From NCBI RefSeq assembly GCF_000422305.1, contig NZ_KE383817.1, positions 316,507 to 380,506 of the forward strand: a stretch of DNA of 64,000 nt, given 5' to 3'. The notes under the pieces were generated by a model. The model saw nothing but the letters and a program-made list of their open reading frames with translations, was not told the origin of the DNA and searched no databases. This document shows, in pieces, positions 1 through 10,247 of this stretch. Position 1 is the stretch's first letter. Every line of letters begins with the position of its first letter. The position numbers and the translations under genes were made by a program. Origin of the DNA: Luteimonas mephitis DSM 12574 (GTDB lineage Bacteria > Pseudomonadota > Gammaproteobacteria > Xanthomonadales > Xanthomonadaceae).

Positions 1-1349
1 GCGTCAAGGACACCTTCGCCGACCTGCTCGACCTCGACGAAGACGCGCAGCTGCAGGCCGTGCAGGCCGGCTTCGTCAATTTCTACCCGGCCGACGGCGT
101 GAATCCCTACGTCGCGCTGGCCGCACGCGGTCCGTGGATCGTGACCCTCAACGGCGCGGTGCTGTACGACACCGGCGGCTACGGCATGCTCGGCTTCGGC
201 CACGCGCCACAGGCGATCATCGACGCGATGGCCAAGCCACAGGCCATGGCCAACATCATGACCCCGAGCCTGTCGCAGCTGCGCGCCGAGCGTGCCCTGC
301 GCAAGGAAATCGGCCACAGCATCGGCGGTTGCCCCTACGCCAGCTTCATGTGCCTGAACTCCGGCTCCGAATCGGTGTCGCTGGCCGCGCGCATCGTCGA
401 CACCAATGCCAAGACCATGACCGACGCCGGCGCCCGCCACGCCGGACGCAAGATCAAGCGCCTGGTGGTGAAGGGCGCCTTCCACGGCCGCACCGAGGCC
501 CCGGCGCTGTACTCCAACTCCACCCGCAAGGCCTACGAGAACGCGCTGGCCAGCTACCGCCACGAGGACAGCGTGCTGGTGGTGGCCCCCTACGACCTCG
601 CCGCGCTGAAGCAGGCCTTCGCCGACGCCGAGGCCAACGGCTGGTTCATCGAGGCGATGTTCCTGGAGCCGGTGATGGGCGAAGGCGACCCGGGCCGCAG
701 CGTGCCGGTCGACTTCTACGCCGCCGCGCGCGAACTGACCAGGGCGCACGGTTCGTTGCTGCTGGTCGACTCGATCCAGGCCGGCCTGCGCGCCACCGGC
801 ACCCTGTCGATCGTCGATTACCCCGGTTTCGAGAACCAGGAAGCGCCGGACATGGAGACCTACTCCAAGGCGCTCAACGCCGGCCAGTACCCGCTGTCGG
901 TACTCGCGGTGAACGAACGCGCGGCCGGCATCTACAAGCGCGGCACCTACGGCAACACCATGACCGCCAACCCGCGTGCGCTCGACGTCGCCTGCGCGGT
1001 CCTGGACATGCTCACCCCTGCCCTGCGAGAGAACATCCGCAAGCGCGGCGAGCAGGCCGTGGCCTCGCTGGAGCAGCTCAAGGGCGAACTTGGCGGCCTG
1101 ATCACCAAGGTCCAGGGCACCGGCCTGCTGTTCTCGTGCGAACTCGACCCGCGCTTCAAGGGCTACGGCGCCGGTTCCACCGAGGAATGGCTGCGCGAGC
1201 GCGGCCTGGGCGTGATCCACGGCGGCGAGAACTCGCTGCGCTTCACCCCGCGCTTCGAAGCCGACGCAAGCGAGATCGAACTGATCGTGTCGATGGTCAA
1301 GCGCGCGCTGCTCGAAGGCCCGCGGGTGAAGCAGGCCGACGCGGCGTAG
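1..1349 (+). CDS. Class III PLP-dependent aminotransferase (5' end cut by window)
   Basis: The reading frame is open from base 3, so the true start lies upstream; 448 residues are visible. The enzyme should move an amino group between an amino donor and a 2-oxo acid with pyridoxal phosphate. Fold-type I class III features are visible: a Ser/Gly phosphate-binding stretch (LNSGSESVSLAA), the Asp that contacts the PLP ring nitrogen (LLVDSIQAG) and the likely Schiff-base Lys in METYSKALNAGQYPLSV. The substrate cannot be told from the sequence; the ornithine/acetylornithine/GABA group is the closest relation. It reads toward upp with a gap of 64 bases that shows no strong terminator. Confidence 0.85.
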   Translation, partial: VKDTFADLLDLDEDAQLQAVQAGFVNFYPADGVNPYVALAARGPWIVTLNGAVLYDTGGYGMLGFGHAPQAIIDAMAKPQAMANIMTPSLSQLRAERALRKEIGHSIGGCPYASFMCLNSGSESVSLAARIVDTNAKTMTDAGARHAGRKIKRLVVKGAFHGRTEAPALYSNSTRKAYENALASYRHEDSVLVVAPYDLAALKQAFADAEANGWFIEAMFLEPVMGEGDPGRSVPVDFYAAARELTRAHGSLLLVDSIQAGLRATGTLSIVDYPGFENQEAPDMETYSKALNAGQYPLSVLAVNERAAGIYKRGTYGNTMTANPRALDVACAVLDMLTPALRENIRKRGEQAVASLEQLKGELGGLITKVQGTGLLFSCELDPRFKGYGAGSTEEWLRERGLGVIHGGENSLRFTPRFEADASEIELIVSMVKRALLEGPRVKQADAA

Positions 1350-1413
1350 GTCTTCGGCTCTTCCTTCTCCTCCGGGAGAAGGAAAGGCGCAGGCTCCGCG
1401 ATAGACTTCCTCC

Positions 1414-2043
1414 ATGAAGATCGTCGAAGTCCGCCACCCGCTGGTGCAGCACAAGCTCGGCCTGATGCGCCGCGCCGACAACAGCACCAAGACCTTCCGC
1501 GAACTGGCCGCGGAAGTCGCCACCCTGCTGACCTACGAGGCCACCGCCGACCTCGAAACCGAGGACGCCGAAGTCGAAGGCTGGGCCGGCACCGTGCGCG
1601 TGCGCCGGATCAAGGGCCGCAAGATCACCCTGGTACCGATCCTGCGCGCCGGGATCGGCATGCTGCCCGGCGTGCTGGAACTGATCCCCGCCGCAAAGGT
1701 CAGCGTCATCGGGATCAAGCGTGACGAGTCCTCGCTGGCCGCGGTGCCCTACTACGAGAACCTGGTCGGCGACATGGCCGATCGCACCGCGCTGATCCTC
1801 GACCCGATGCTCGCTACCGGTGGCACCCTGGTCGCCACCGTCGACATGCTCAAGGCCGCCGGTGCGGCGCGGATCAAGGGCCTGTTCCTGGTCGCCGCGC
1901 CGGAAGGACTCGCGGCGCTGGAGGCGAAGCATCCCGACGTCGAGGTCTACACCGCCTCGATCGACGACCGCCTCAACGAGAAGGGCTACATCCTGCCGGG
2001 CCTAGGCGACGCGGGCGACAAGATCTTCGGCACTCGCGTGTAG
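1414..2043 (+). CDS. upp: Uracil phosphoribosyltransferase
   Basis: Converts uracil and PRPP to UMP in pyrimidine salvage; cytoplasmic. 209 residues is the normal length. It opens with the family-typical [17 protein letters not shown] and carries the PRPP-binding loop [12 protein letters not shown] around residues 128-139. The C-terminal uracil-binding region with [13 protein letters not shown] is complete. The TAG stop lies inside the left arm of an inverted repeat (2040-2170). Confidence 0.97.
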   Translation: MKIVEVRHPLVQHKLGLMRRADNSTKTFRELAAEVATLLTYEATADLETEDAEVEGWAGTVRVRRIKGRKITLVPILRAGIGMLPGVLELIPAAKVSVIGIKRDESSLAAVPYYENLVGDMADRTALILDPMLATGGTLVATVDMLKAAGAARIKGLFLVAAPEGLAALEAKHPDVEVYTASIDDRLNEKGYILPGLGDAGDKIFGTRV

Positions 2044-2170
2044 GAGCCCCCCATGGGCGCGATGGGAATTCGCCGTCCCGATGGAGTGCGGCCCATCTGC
2101 CAACCGCATGGCGCAGGGATCGCACCGGCGGCAGCCATGCAGCGACATCGCGCCCATGGGGCGCTCCTAC
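2040..2170. repeat. Palindromic repeat, GTAGGAGCGCCCCATGGG family, copy 1
   Basis: The left arm 2040-2064 and right arm 2146-2170 are inverted copies of about 25 bp with one mismatch, around 80 bases of unrelated sequence. The same arms occur at 54064-54131. The left arm overlaps the upp stop codon. This looks like a REP-type element that can fold into a hairpin at the 3' end of the upp transcript. Confidence 0.7.
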
Positions 2171-2365
2171 GCGCGCGACCAGGCCTGGCGGATGGGCGGG
2201 TGCGGGCGCACTCCGGACAATTAGCTCCAGCTCGCCAGCTTCGCGAGGGAATCCCGGCTGGCGAACATCCGGTTATCCACGACCCTTGCTTCGAGAGGCC
2301 TGGCCCTCGTGGATCCCCGCCTGCGCGGGGATGACGACAAATGTTCCGGGCACGGCCGCGAATTG
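2171..2365. other. Intergenic sequence with a CGTCATTCCCGC-type repeat
   Basis: With the palindrome before it, this completes a gap of more than 300 bases between the convergent upp and TMEM43-like genes. I see no coding signal. Bases 2311-2336 hold a short hairpin (GGATCCCCGCCTGCGCGGGG then ATGACG) of the same family as 30477-30505 and 32573-32600, a dispersed repeat common in proteobacterial genomes. Confidence 0.5.
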
Positions 2366-3160
2366 CTAGGTGTCCGACCTGCGCCGCCGCGCGACGATCG
2401 CAATCACCAGCAGCACGACGAAGATCGGCGTGACGACAAACGGCCAGCGCGGCCGTTCGCGGGCTTCGTCCGGCTGCGCCGCTGTCCCGGCGGCGGCCGG
2501 CTCCGCGGCAGCGGACGCAGCCACGGGCGTGCGCAGCGTCCATTCACCGTCGCGCAGTACCAGCCTGTCTGCCAGCGGTGGCAGGACCAGCGCGCGCCAG
2601 GTGACGCGCAGGTCGCCGATCCGCGGCGCCAGCGGGTTCTCGGCGCTGCCCAGGCCATCGCCTTCGGGCTGGAACGTCGCCGACATGTTGCCCGGCAGCG
2701 CGGAAAAGTTGGGACGGAAGGATTGCCACTTGCCCAGCGCAGCAACCACGTCACCGGACAGCGGCCGGCCGTCGACGCGGACCGGCGCGCGCCACTCGCG
2801 CTCGCGCAGCGGCATCTCGCGCGGATTTTCGTGGCCCGGCGCGAAGCCCGACGAATCCACCCGCGCGCCGCGCCATTCCAGCGCGTAACCGCTGCCGGCG
2901 CGCGTCCACTGGTACATCTCGACGTGGCGCTGCAGGCCGGCGTGTCGCGTGCTCACGCCAAAGTCCGCATCGCGCAGCACCTTGCCGACCTGGACGTCCC
3001 CGTGCGGCGCCGAGCCCTCGCCACCCTCGCCCGCCTGCTCCGCCTGCGCGAAAGGCGCCGGCAGCCAGATCATCGCGCACAGCAGCGGCGCCGCCCACCA
3101 CGGCCGCGCGCGCACGTTGCCGTCGAGCGGCACGTGCACGCGGCAGCCGCATCCCTGCAT
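2366..3160 (-). CDS. TMEM43-family membrane protein (short form)
   Basis: 264 residues from ATG at 3160, which overlaps the stop of the upstream MBL gene (ATGA), so the two are translationally coupled. A hydrophobic segment lies near residues 18-40 and one transmembrane helix near the C-terminus (FVVTPIFVVLLVIAIVARRR). The middle has TMEM43 signatures: HVEMYQWTRAGSGYALEW, a GHENPREMP motif and IGDLRVTWRAL. Known TMEM43 relatives are longer with more membrane segments, so this is a reduced version. Its role in bacteria is unknown. A longer in-frame start at 3376 lies inside the MBL gene and was rejected. Confidence 0.75.
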   Translation of the reverse strand: MQGCGCRVHVPLDGNVRARPWWAAPLLCAMIWLPAPFAQAEQAGEGGEGSAPHGDVQVGKVLRDADFGVSTRHAGLQRHVEMYQWTRAGSGYALEWRGARVDSSGFAPGHENPREMPLREREWRAPVRVDGRPLSGDVVAALGKWQSFRPNFSALPGNMSATFQPEGDGLGSAENPLAPRIGDLRVTWRALVLPPLADRLVLRDGEWTLRTPVAASAAAEPAAAGTAAQPDEARERPRWPFVVTPIFVVLLVIAIVARRRRSDT

Positions 3161-4047
3161 CAGCCCAGCGCCCTCGCGTGCAGCTCCGCGGTTTCGTGCG
3201 TGGTGCCGAAACGACCCCTGTCGTCGCGCACCAGCCGTGCCAGTGCGACCGCCGGATCGTGGGTGAAAAACAGGTGCACGTTGCGCTCGAACTTGTCTTC
3301 GAGGAACGCCCGCTTCTCGTCGATCAGCAGTTCGGCATTGCGGTCGTAGCCCATCGTGATCGGCACGTGCACCCACGGCTTGCCGGGTACGAGGTCGGCG
3401 CAGAACACGACGCCGCCATGAGCCTGCCCGCCGACGCGCTCCGGGCCGAGGATCTCGGCCAGCATCAACCCGGGCGTGTGGCCGTTGCTGTAGTGGAAGC
3501 GCACCGCATCGCCCAGGGTGCGCGAACGGTCGCCCTCGACGATCTCGAGCCGGCCGCTGTCTTCGAGCAGCTGCGGCAACTCAGGGATGTAGCTGGCGCG
3601 ATCGCGCGGATGCGGGTGCCGCGCGCGCTGCCACTGCTCGGCGCCGACGAGGAACCTGGCATTGGGGAACAGCAGTTCCGGTGCGCGCCCTTCCGACCAC
3701 GCCGCCAGCAGGCCACCGGCATGGTCGAAGTGCAGGTGCGACAGCACCACCACGTCGATGTCCCCGTGCTCGAAGCCGGCCGCGCGCAGCGATTCGAGCA
3801 GCACGTGGCGATCCTCGACCACGCCGTAGCGCTCACGCAGCTTCGGCTCGAAGAACGCACCGATGCCGGTCTCGAACAGCACGGTCTTCCCCGCCAGCGG
3901 GCTGGCCAGCAGCGCGCGGCATGCCAGCGGGATGCGGTTGGCATCGTCGGGCGGCATCCACTTGGCCCACATCGCACGCGGCGCGTTGCCGAACATCGCG
4001 CCGCCGTCGAGCTGCTGGCTGTTGCCGGAAATCGACCAGAGTTTCAT
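3160..4047 (-). CDS. MBL-fold metallo-hydrolase
   Basis: 295 residues. The metal-binding signature [10 protein letters not shown] is clear, followed by further likely ligands in NGHTPG, FCADL and FTHDP, as in the lactonase/glyoxalase-II-like part of the superfamily. No signal peptide, so probably cytoplasmic. Its stop overlaps the start of the TMEM43-like gene, which suggests joint expression. The substrate is not predictable. Confidence 0.9.
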   Translation of the reverse strand: MKLWSISGNSQQLDGGAMFGNAPRAMWAKWMPPDDANRIPLACRALLASPLAGKTVLFETGIGAFFEPKLRERYGVVEDRHVLLESLRAAGFEHGDIDVVVLSHLHFDHAGGLLAAWSEGRAPELLFPNARFLVGAEQWQRARHPHPRDRASYIPELPQLLEDSGRLEIVEGDRSRTLGDAVRFHYSNGHTPGLMLAEILGPERVGGQAHGGVVFCADLVPGKPWVHVPITMGYDRNAELLIDEKRAFLEDKFERNVHLFFTHDPAVALARLVRDDRGRFGTTHETAELHARALG

Positions 4048-4171
4048 GTCGTCCTGATCCGTGATCGCGTGCCGGGCATGTTACCGCGCCGATGCTTGAA
4101 CGGATGCCGACCGCGCCCATCGAGCCGTGGCGCGAGCGAACACGTCCACTCCTACCGCAAGCACTGGCGCG

Positions 4172-4750
4172 CTACTCTGGGGCCGCCGAAAAATACAGCA
4201 CGAACGCCCCCTTCTCCGGCACCGTCGCGGCCACGGCCAGCGGTGCAAGCGCGCCGGTGCCCAAGAGCACTCCCTCGCCCCGCGCATCGGGTTCGCCCTC
4301 CACCAGGCGCAGGCGACTGCCGCGCCAGGCCTTGACCACGAGGCGCGCCGGCTTGCCCGGCACGATGTCCACGTTGCTGCCCACGTCCTTCGGCAGCGCC
4401 ACGTTGCGCCCGCCGGTGTCGTCCAGCTCGTCCTGCTGGAACACGAACAGCGGCTGGCCATCGAGCTCCACCGCGAAGCGCCAGTCGGTGGTGCCGATCG
4501 AACCATCGTGCTGCACGGCGATGCGGTCAAGGCGCAAGTGCACGGTGCGCGGCGCGGACGGCTCAGAAGCGAGCGCCGGCGCGGCAACGGCCACCTGCGG
4601 CGCCGACGGTTGCGCCACCTGCTGCGGAGCGTGCTGCCGGTCGTTGCGCACGTTGACGTAGACCGCGGTCAACGACGCGATCAGGGCCGCGGTGCCGGTC
4701 AGGATTGCCGGCACCAGGTGCAGCACGGGTTTTTTCTCGGGGTCCGGCAT
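4172..4750 (-). CDS. Hypothetical single-pass membrane protein
   Basis: 192 residues from ATG at 4750. A short charged N-terminus (MPDPEKKPVLHLVP) precedes one transmembrane helix at about residues 12-33 (ILTGTAALIASLTAVYV), then a Pro/Ala-rich linker and a beta-rich C-terminal domain of about 120 residues, probably outside the membrane. It follows ggt by 47 bases on the same strand. I do not recognise the family. Upstream in-frame codons are inside ggt and Arg-rich, so they were not used. Confidence 0.7.
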   Translation of the reverse strand: MPDPEKKPVLHLVPAILTGTAALIASLTAVYVNVRNDRQHAPQQVAQPSAPQVAVAAPALASEPSAPRTVHLRLDRIAVQHDGSIGTTDWRFAVELDGQPLFVFQQDELDDTGGRNVALPKDVGSNVDIVPGKPARLVVKAWRGSRLRLVEGEPDARGEGVLLGTGALAPLAVAATVPEKGAFVLYFSAAPE

Positions 4751-4797
4751 GCGGATGCTCGTTGTTCGGTGACGCGCGGAATCCAGTTCCCGGGCAC

Positions 4798-6552
4798 CTA
4801 GCGCCGGGGCGACGACAACTCCACCTTCGCCGCACCCACCGGGTTGCGCGGGTCGGTGCCGCCGGACAGCGTATCGGTGGCCTTGTCCCACTCCACGGTC
4901 TGCATGTTGCCCCAGACGTGGCTGGAACGGCGCCCGTCGTCGCCGGCTTCCTCGCCCGGCACCTTCACCGCGTGCCCCATCGCGCGCAGGCCCTCCACCA
5001 CCTCCGGCGTGAACGCATCGGTCTCGGCGTCGATCAAGTCCGGCATCCACTGGTGGTGGTAGCGCGGCAGCGCCGCGACCTGCTGCGCCGAAAGGCCGTC
5101 GTCGTACCCCAGGATGCCCAGCAGCACCATCGTGATGATGCGGCTGCCGCCGGGCGTACCGAGCACGGCGACCTTGTCGTCCGATTCCATGAACGTCGGC
5201 GTCATCGAACTGAGCATGCGCTTGCCCGGCTCGGGTGCGTTGGCATCAAAGCCCATCACGCCGAAGGCGTTGGGCGTGCCGGGCTTGAGCGCGAAGTCGT
5301 CCATCTCGTCGTTGAGCAGCACGCCCGTACCCGGAGGGATCAGGCCCGAGCCGTACAGCAGGTTGACCGTCTGCGTGGCGGCGACGCGGTTGCCATCGGC
5401 GTCGATGATCGAGAAGTGCGTGGTCTCGTCGTCCTCCATCGGCGTCTGCTTGCCCGAGAGCATGTCGCTGGGCGTGGCCTTGTCGGGATTGATCGTGGCG
5501 CGCAGGCCGGCGGCGTAGTCGCGGCTGGTCAGCGTGCGCTGCGGGATCTGCACGAAGTCCGGATCGCCGAGGTAGAAGGTACGGTCGCGGTAGGCGCGGC
5601 GCATCGCCTCGACCACCAGGTGGGTGCGATGGGTCGGGTCGAGCCTGGCGAGATCCCACGGCTCGAGGATCTGCAGCATCTCGGCCAGCGCGATGCCGCC
5701 CGAGGACGGTGGCGGCGCGGTGGTGATCTTCCAGCCGTCGTAGTCGAACACGATCGGCGCGCGTTCGCGCACCTGGTAGCCGGCCAGTTCGGCGGCGGTC
5801 CACTTGCCGCCTTCGTCGTTCACGCCCTTGAGCAGCTTGCCTGCGGTTTCGCCGCGGTAGAAACCGTCGAAGCCCTTGTCGGCCAGCAGTTCCAGCGTGT
5901 GCGCAAGGTCGGGCTGGCGGAAGATGTCGCCTTCGGCAATCGGCTTGCCGCCGGCCAGGTACACCGCGCGGGTGCCGGGATAGCGATCCATCACGTCGCG
6001 GCGCGCGGCATAGCCGCGGGCCATGCGCGCGTAGACCGGGAAACCTTCGCTCGCGATCCGGATCGCCGGCGCCAGCGTCGTCTTCAGCGGCAGCTTTCCG
6101 TACTTTTCGGCCAGGTGCACGAATGCCGCCGGCAGGCCGGGAATGCCGGCCGACCACGGACCGTTCATGGCCCGGTCGCGGTTGAAGTCGCCGTTGTCGA
6201 GCAGGTATTCGGCCTGGGTCGCCGCGGCCGGCGCGGTCTCGCGGGCATCGATGAAAACGTCCTGCCCGGTCTTCGCGTCATGCAGCAGGAAGAAGCCGCC
6301 GCCTCCCAGCCCGGAACTGATCGGCTCGACCACCGACAGCGTCGACGACACCGCGACCGCGGCGTCGAATGCGTTGCCGCCTTCGCGCAGGATCTGCAGC
6401 CCGGCGTCGGTAGCCAGGGCGTGGCCGGAGGCGATGGCAGCGCCGGGCGGATGCGTGGCCGGCGTTGTCGGCGTTGCGGCATCCCGCGGCGCGGCCATGG
6501 CGGGAGCCAGTGCGAACAGCGCGACGAACAGAAGTTGGGCGATGGATTTCAT
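4798..6552 (-). CDS. ggt: Gamma-glutamyltransferase (periplasmic)
   Basis: Hydrolyses or transfers the gamma-glutamyl group of glutathione and related compounds in the periplasm. 584 residues from ATG at 6552, which starts a clean Sec signal peptide (MKSIAQLLFVALFALAPAMA); the longer upstream extension was rejected. As in the family, the precursor should cut itself before the nucleophile Thr in DDETTHFSIID to give large and small subunits. Other signatures are SSGLGGGGFF in the large subunit and GTPGGSRI in the small one. It lies 129 bases after the ferredoxin gene. Confidence 0.95.
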   Translation of the reverse strand: MKSIAQLLFVALFALAPAMAAPRDAATPTTPATHPPGAAIASGHALATDAGLQILREGGNAFDAAVAVSSTLSVVEPISSGLGGGGFFLLHDAKTGQDVFIDARETAPAAATQAEYLLDNGDFNRDRAMNGPWSAGIPGLPAAFVHLAEKYGKLPLKTTLAPAIRIASEGFPVYARMARGYAARRDVMDRYPGTRAVYLAGGKPIAEGDIFRQPDLAHTLELLADKGFDGFYRGETAGKLLKGVNDEGGKWTAAELAGYQVRERAPIVFDYDGWKITTAPPPSSGGIALAEMLQILEPWDLARLDPTHRTHLVVEAMRRAYRDRTFYLGDPDFVQIPQRTLTSRDYAAGLRATINPDKATPSDMLSGKQTPMEDDETTHFSIIDADGNRVAATQTVNLLYGSGLIPPGTGVLLNDEMDDFALKPGTPNAFGVMGFDANAPEPGKRMLSSMTPTFMESDDKVAVLGTPGGSRIITMVLLGILGYDDGLSAQQVAALPRYHHQWMPDLIDAETDAFTPEVVEGLRAMGHAVKVPGEEAGDDGRRSSHVWGNMQTVEWDKATDTLSGGTDPRNPVGAAKVELSSPRR

Positions 6553-6681
6553 GCGGACTCCGGTCAGGCGGGTTGTTGCAGGCATTCGACGTTTCGCAAG
6601 CCCGTGCGGCGCGTCCCCGGGAACGCGAACCGCACCATCATCGTCGTTCGCCGGTGACGGCAATCGTCGGTGGGCCGCCGG

Positions 6682-6939
6682 TCAGGCAATGCCTTCTCCC
6701 TGCAGCCGCCGCAGCTTGGCCAGCAGGTTCTCGCGGCTTTCCGGATGGTCCGGGTCCGGGTCGATGCATTCGACCGGGCAGACCACGACGCACTGCGGCT
6801 CGTCGAAATGGCCCACGCACTCGGTGCAGCGGGCCGGATCGATCACGTAGATCAACTCACCCTGCGAGATCGCCTGGTTGGGGCAGGCCGGCTCGCAGAC
6901 ATCGCAGTTGACGCACAGCTCGTTGATCTTGAGGGACAT
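6682..6939 (-). CDS. YfhL-family 4Fe-4S dicluster ferredoxin
   Basis: 85 residues, full length for the YfhL/FdxA-like group. The first cluster motif is CVNCDVCEPACP; the second is CTECVGHFDEPQCVVVCP with the longer spacing typical of this group. It should carry two [4Fe-4S] clusters and act as a low-potential electron carrier in the cytoplasm. In Xanthomonadaceae it commonly lies close to coaD, as here. The partner enzyme is not evident. Confidence 0.93.
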   Translation of the reverse strand: MSLKINELCVNCDVCEPACPNQAISQGELIYVIDPARCTECVGHFDEPQCVVVCPVECIDPDPDHPESRENLLAKLRRLQGEGIA

Positions 6940-7090
6940 GCTGGTGGTGTGAGCGGCCGAGCAAGGCGCCTGGGCCCTGCTGCTTCTTCAAAAAGGGAGG
7001 CCGGAGTGGGAGGGAGTCGCTGCGGCTCAGGTGACCGCCCGGTTCACCGCCCCCATTCCGAACCTCGCTCGAAGGAGCGGCTTCAGTGCG

Positions 7091-7606
7091 TCACTTCGCT
7101 TCGATGAACACATAGTCCACGCCGGCGGGGCTGACGGCGGCCTTGACCCGTTCGTTCTCGGCGGCGTCGCCGATGAACAGCACGCGCACGCCCTTCATCG
7201 TGTCCGCCGGCACGTCCTTGAACGAGGCCACCACGATGTCGGCCATCTTCGCCGAGGCCGGCGAGGCGTAGGCCAGCATGTTGCCGGCGATGATGCCGCG
7301 GGCGACGTCGGTCTCTGCCTTCTCGGCGAGACGCTCGTAGGAGCCCTCGAAATCCTCGGAGCTCTCGCCCGGCAGCAGGTACACGAAGGGCTGGTTGCTG
7401 ATGCCGCCCATGTTGCGGGTCACCGCGTCGGACACGTAGGCGCGCCACGCGCTGATGTCGTCGCCGGTCGGCGCAACCAGCGGTGCCTGCACGGCCTTCT
7501 TCGGCGCCTCTTCCTTCTTGCATGCCGCGAACGGCACCACGAGGCAGGCGACGAGGAGGACTTGCAGCGCGCGGTGGCTCAGGATGTTCATGGAGAAGGT
7601 TTTCAT
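7091..7606 (-). CDS. Hypothetical lipoprotein
   Basis: 171 residues from ATG at 7606, preceded by a good ribosome-binding site (AGGGGAG). The N-terminus is a lipoprotein signal with lipobox VPFAAC, followed by Lys/Glu-rich sequence and then a compact domain ending in DYVFIEAK. It starts 35 bases after coaD on the same strand, so it is probably in the rsmD-coaD operon. No known domain recognised. A second possible start lies five codons in. Confidence 0.8.
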   Translation of the reverse strand: MKTFSMNILSHRALQVLLVACLVVPFAACKKEEAPKKAVQAPLVAPTGDDISAWRAYVSDAVTRNMGGISNQPFVYLLPGESSEDFEGSYERLAEKAETDVARGIIAGNMLAYASPASAKMADIVVASFKDVPADTMKGVRVLFIGDAAENERVKAAVSPAGVDYVFIEAK

Positions 7607-7641
7607 GGTGCTCCCCTGGACAGGTGGTTGGAGGGTAGTGC

Positions 7642-8783
<1,142 letters not shown>

Positions 8784-8871
8784 GCGGTCGCTTCGATCGG
8801 CGGTGCTACCATGATCGGCCATTTTCCGCGTTCGCGCGGACAAAACCATTCCCCCACCGCATTGGCGACAG

Positions 8872-10119
8872 ATGGTCAGTTTTTTCCGCCGCAGGAAGGA
8901 CAACGATGCGGCCGCCGGCACCCCTGGCGAACCGCGCAAGAGCAGCCTCGACATCGAGGCGCTGGCCGCGGCATTCCCGAAGCCCCAGGGCACGCCGCAA
9001 ACCGATGACGCCACCGGTGCGGATGCGCATCCCGTAGCGCCCGGCGCCGCCGCGGACGCCGTGCCGGAACCTGCACCTGCCCTGCTCGCGGACGCAGCGC
9101 CGGCGACCTCCGTCGCGCCAGCATCGACCGTGGTGCCCAAGCCCGCGCCACAAGGATCCGTGGCGCCGCAGGTGCAGGAAAAGCCCGCCGCCGCGCCCGG
9201 CAAGCCCGGCTGGCGCGAGCGCCTGCGCGGCAGCGGCATCGCCCGCGGGCTCGGCGGCCTGTTCTCGCGCAACCCGAAGCTCGACGACGACCTGCTCGAC
9301 GAGATCGAAACCGCGCTGATCACCGCCGACGTCGGCGTCACCGCCACCACGCAGCTGGTCGAGCACCTGCGCAAGCGCATGAAGGCGCGCGAATTCGCCG
9401 ATGCGCGCGCGCTGCTCGTGGCGCTGCGGGCAGAACTGGTGGCGCTGCTCGAACCCGTCGCCAGACCGCTGGTGGTCGACGACGCCAGCAAGCCCTTCGT
9501 CATCCTCACCGTCGGCGTCAACGGCGTCGGCAAGACCACCACCATCGGCAAGCTGGCGCGGCGCTACAAGGACGAAGGCCGCAACCTGATGCTTGCCGCC
9601 GGCGACACGTTCCGCGCCGCGGCCGTCGCGCAGCTGCAGGCCTGGGGAGAGCGCAACGGCGTGGCGGTGGTCGCGCAGGGCCAGAACGCCGACGCCGCCT
9701 CGGTGGCGTTCGACGCGCTGCAGGCCGCCAGGGCGCGCGGCGTTGACGTGCTGATCGCGGACACCGCCGGCCGCCTGCACACCCAGCAAGGCTTGATGGC
9801 CGAGCTGGGCAAGATCAAGCGCGTGCTCGGCAAGCTCGACCCCGCGGCGCCGCATGAAGTGCTGATGGTGATCGACGGCACCACCGGCCAGAACGCGCTG
9901 TCGCAGCTGCGCCAGTTCCACGCCGCCGCCGGCGTCACCGGGCTGGTGGTGACCAAGCTCGACGGCAGCGCCAAGGGCGGCGTGGTGTTCGCGCTGGCGC
10001 GCGAGTTCGGCATCCCGATCCGCTACGCCGGCATCGGCGAACGCCCCGAGGACCTGCGCGTGTTCGACGCCGAGGCCTTCGTCGACGCACTGCTGCCCGG
10101 TGAACTGGGCAGCGCCTAG
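8872..10119 (+). CDS. ftsY: Signal recognition particle receptor FtsY
   Basis: GTPase that docks SRP-ribosome complexes at the inner membrane. 415 residues: a variable Pro/Ala-rich acidic region (1-120), then the NG domain. GTPase motifs are GVNGVGKTTTIGKLA (G1), GDTFRAAA (G2), DTAGR (G3) and TKLDGSAKGG (G4). It starts MVSFFRRRK, a short basic amphipathic stretch seen in this lineage. Single gene divergent from rsmD. Confidence 0.97.
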   Translation: MVSFFRRRKDNDAAAGTPGEPRKSSLDIEALAAAFPKPQGTPQTDDATGADAHPVAPGAAADAVPEPAPALLADAAPATSVAPASTVVPKPAPQGSVAPQVQEKPAAAPGKPGWRERLRGSGIARGLGGLFSRNPKLDDDLLDEIETALITADVGVTATTQLVEHLRKRMKAREFADARALLVALRAELVALLEPVARPLVVDDASKPFVILTVGVNGVGKTTTIGKLARRYKDEGRNLMLAAGDTFRAAAVAQLQAWGERNGVAVVAQGQNADAASVAFDALQAARARGVDVLIADTAGRLHTQQGLMAELGKIKRVLGKLDPAAPHEVLMVIDGTTGQNALSQLRQFHAAAGVTGLVVTKLDGSAKGGVVFALAREFGIPIRYAGIGERPEDLRVFDAEAFVDALLPGELGSA

Positions 10120-10247
10120 CAAGGCGACGCGTCGCCTGCCGACGCCGCCGGCACCTCGCGGGAGCGGCTCCAGCCGCGAGCCGCCTGCGGCGGTGTCCGG
10201 CGACATCACCGGCGTGCGACACACGTCGATGCCAGCGAAGCGGCACG
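10120..10247. repeat. Intergenic hairpins after ftsY
   Basis: Holds the perfect palindrome GGCGACGCGTCGCC (10124-10137) directly after the ftsY stop and a REP-like GGAGCGGCTCCAGCCGCGAG stretch near 10160-10179. The second belongs to the GGAGCGGCTT family seen at 56667 and 62221. No T-run follows, so termination is uncertain. Confidence 0.4.

Noticed and set aside
4705..6657. A 650-residue plus-strand frame
   Set aside because: Antisense to ggt, which has clear family motifs and a signal peptide.
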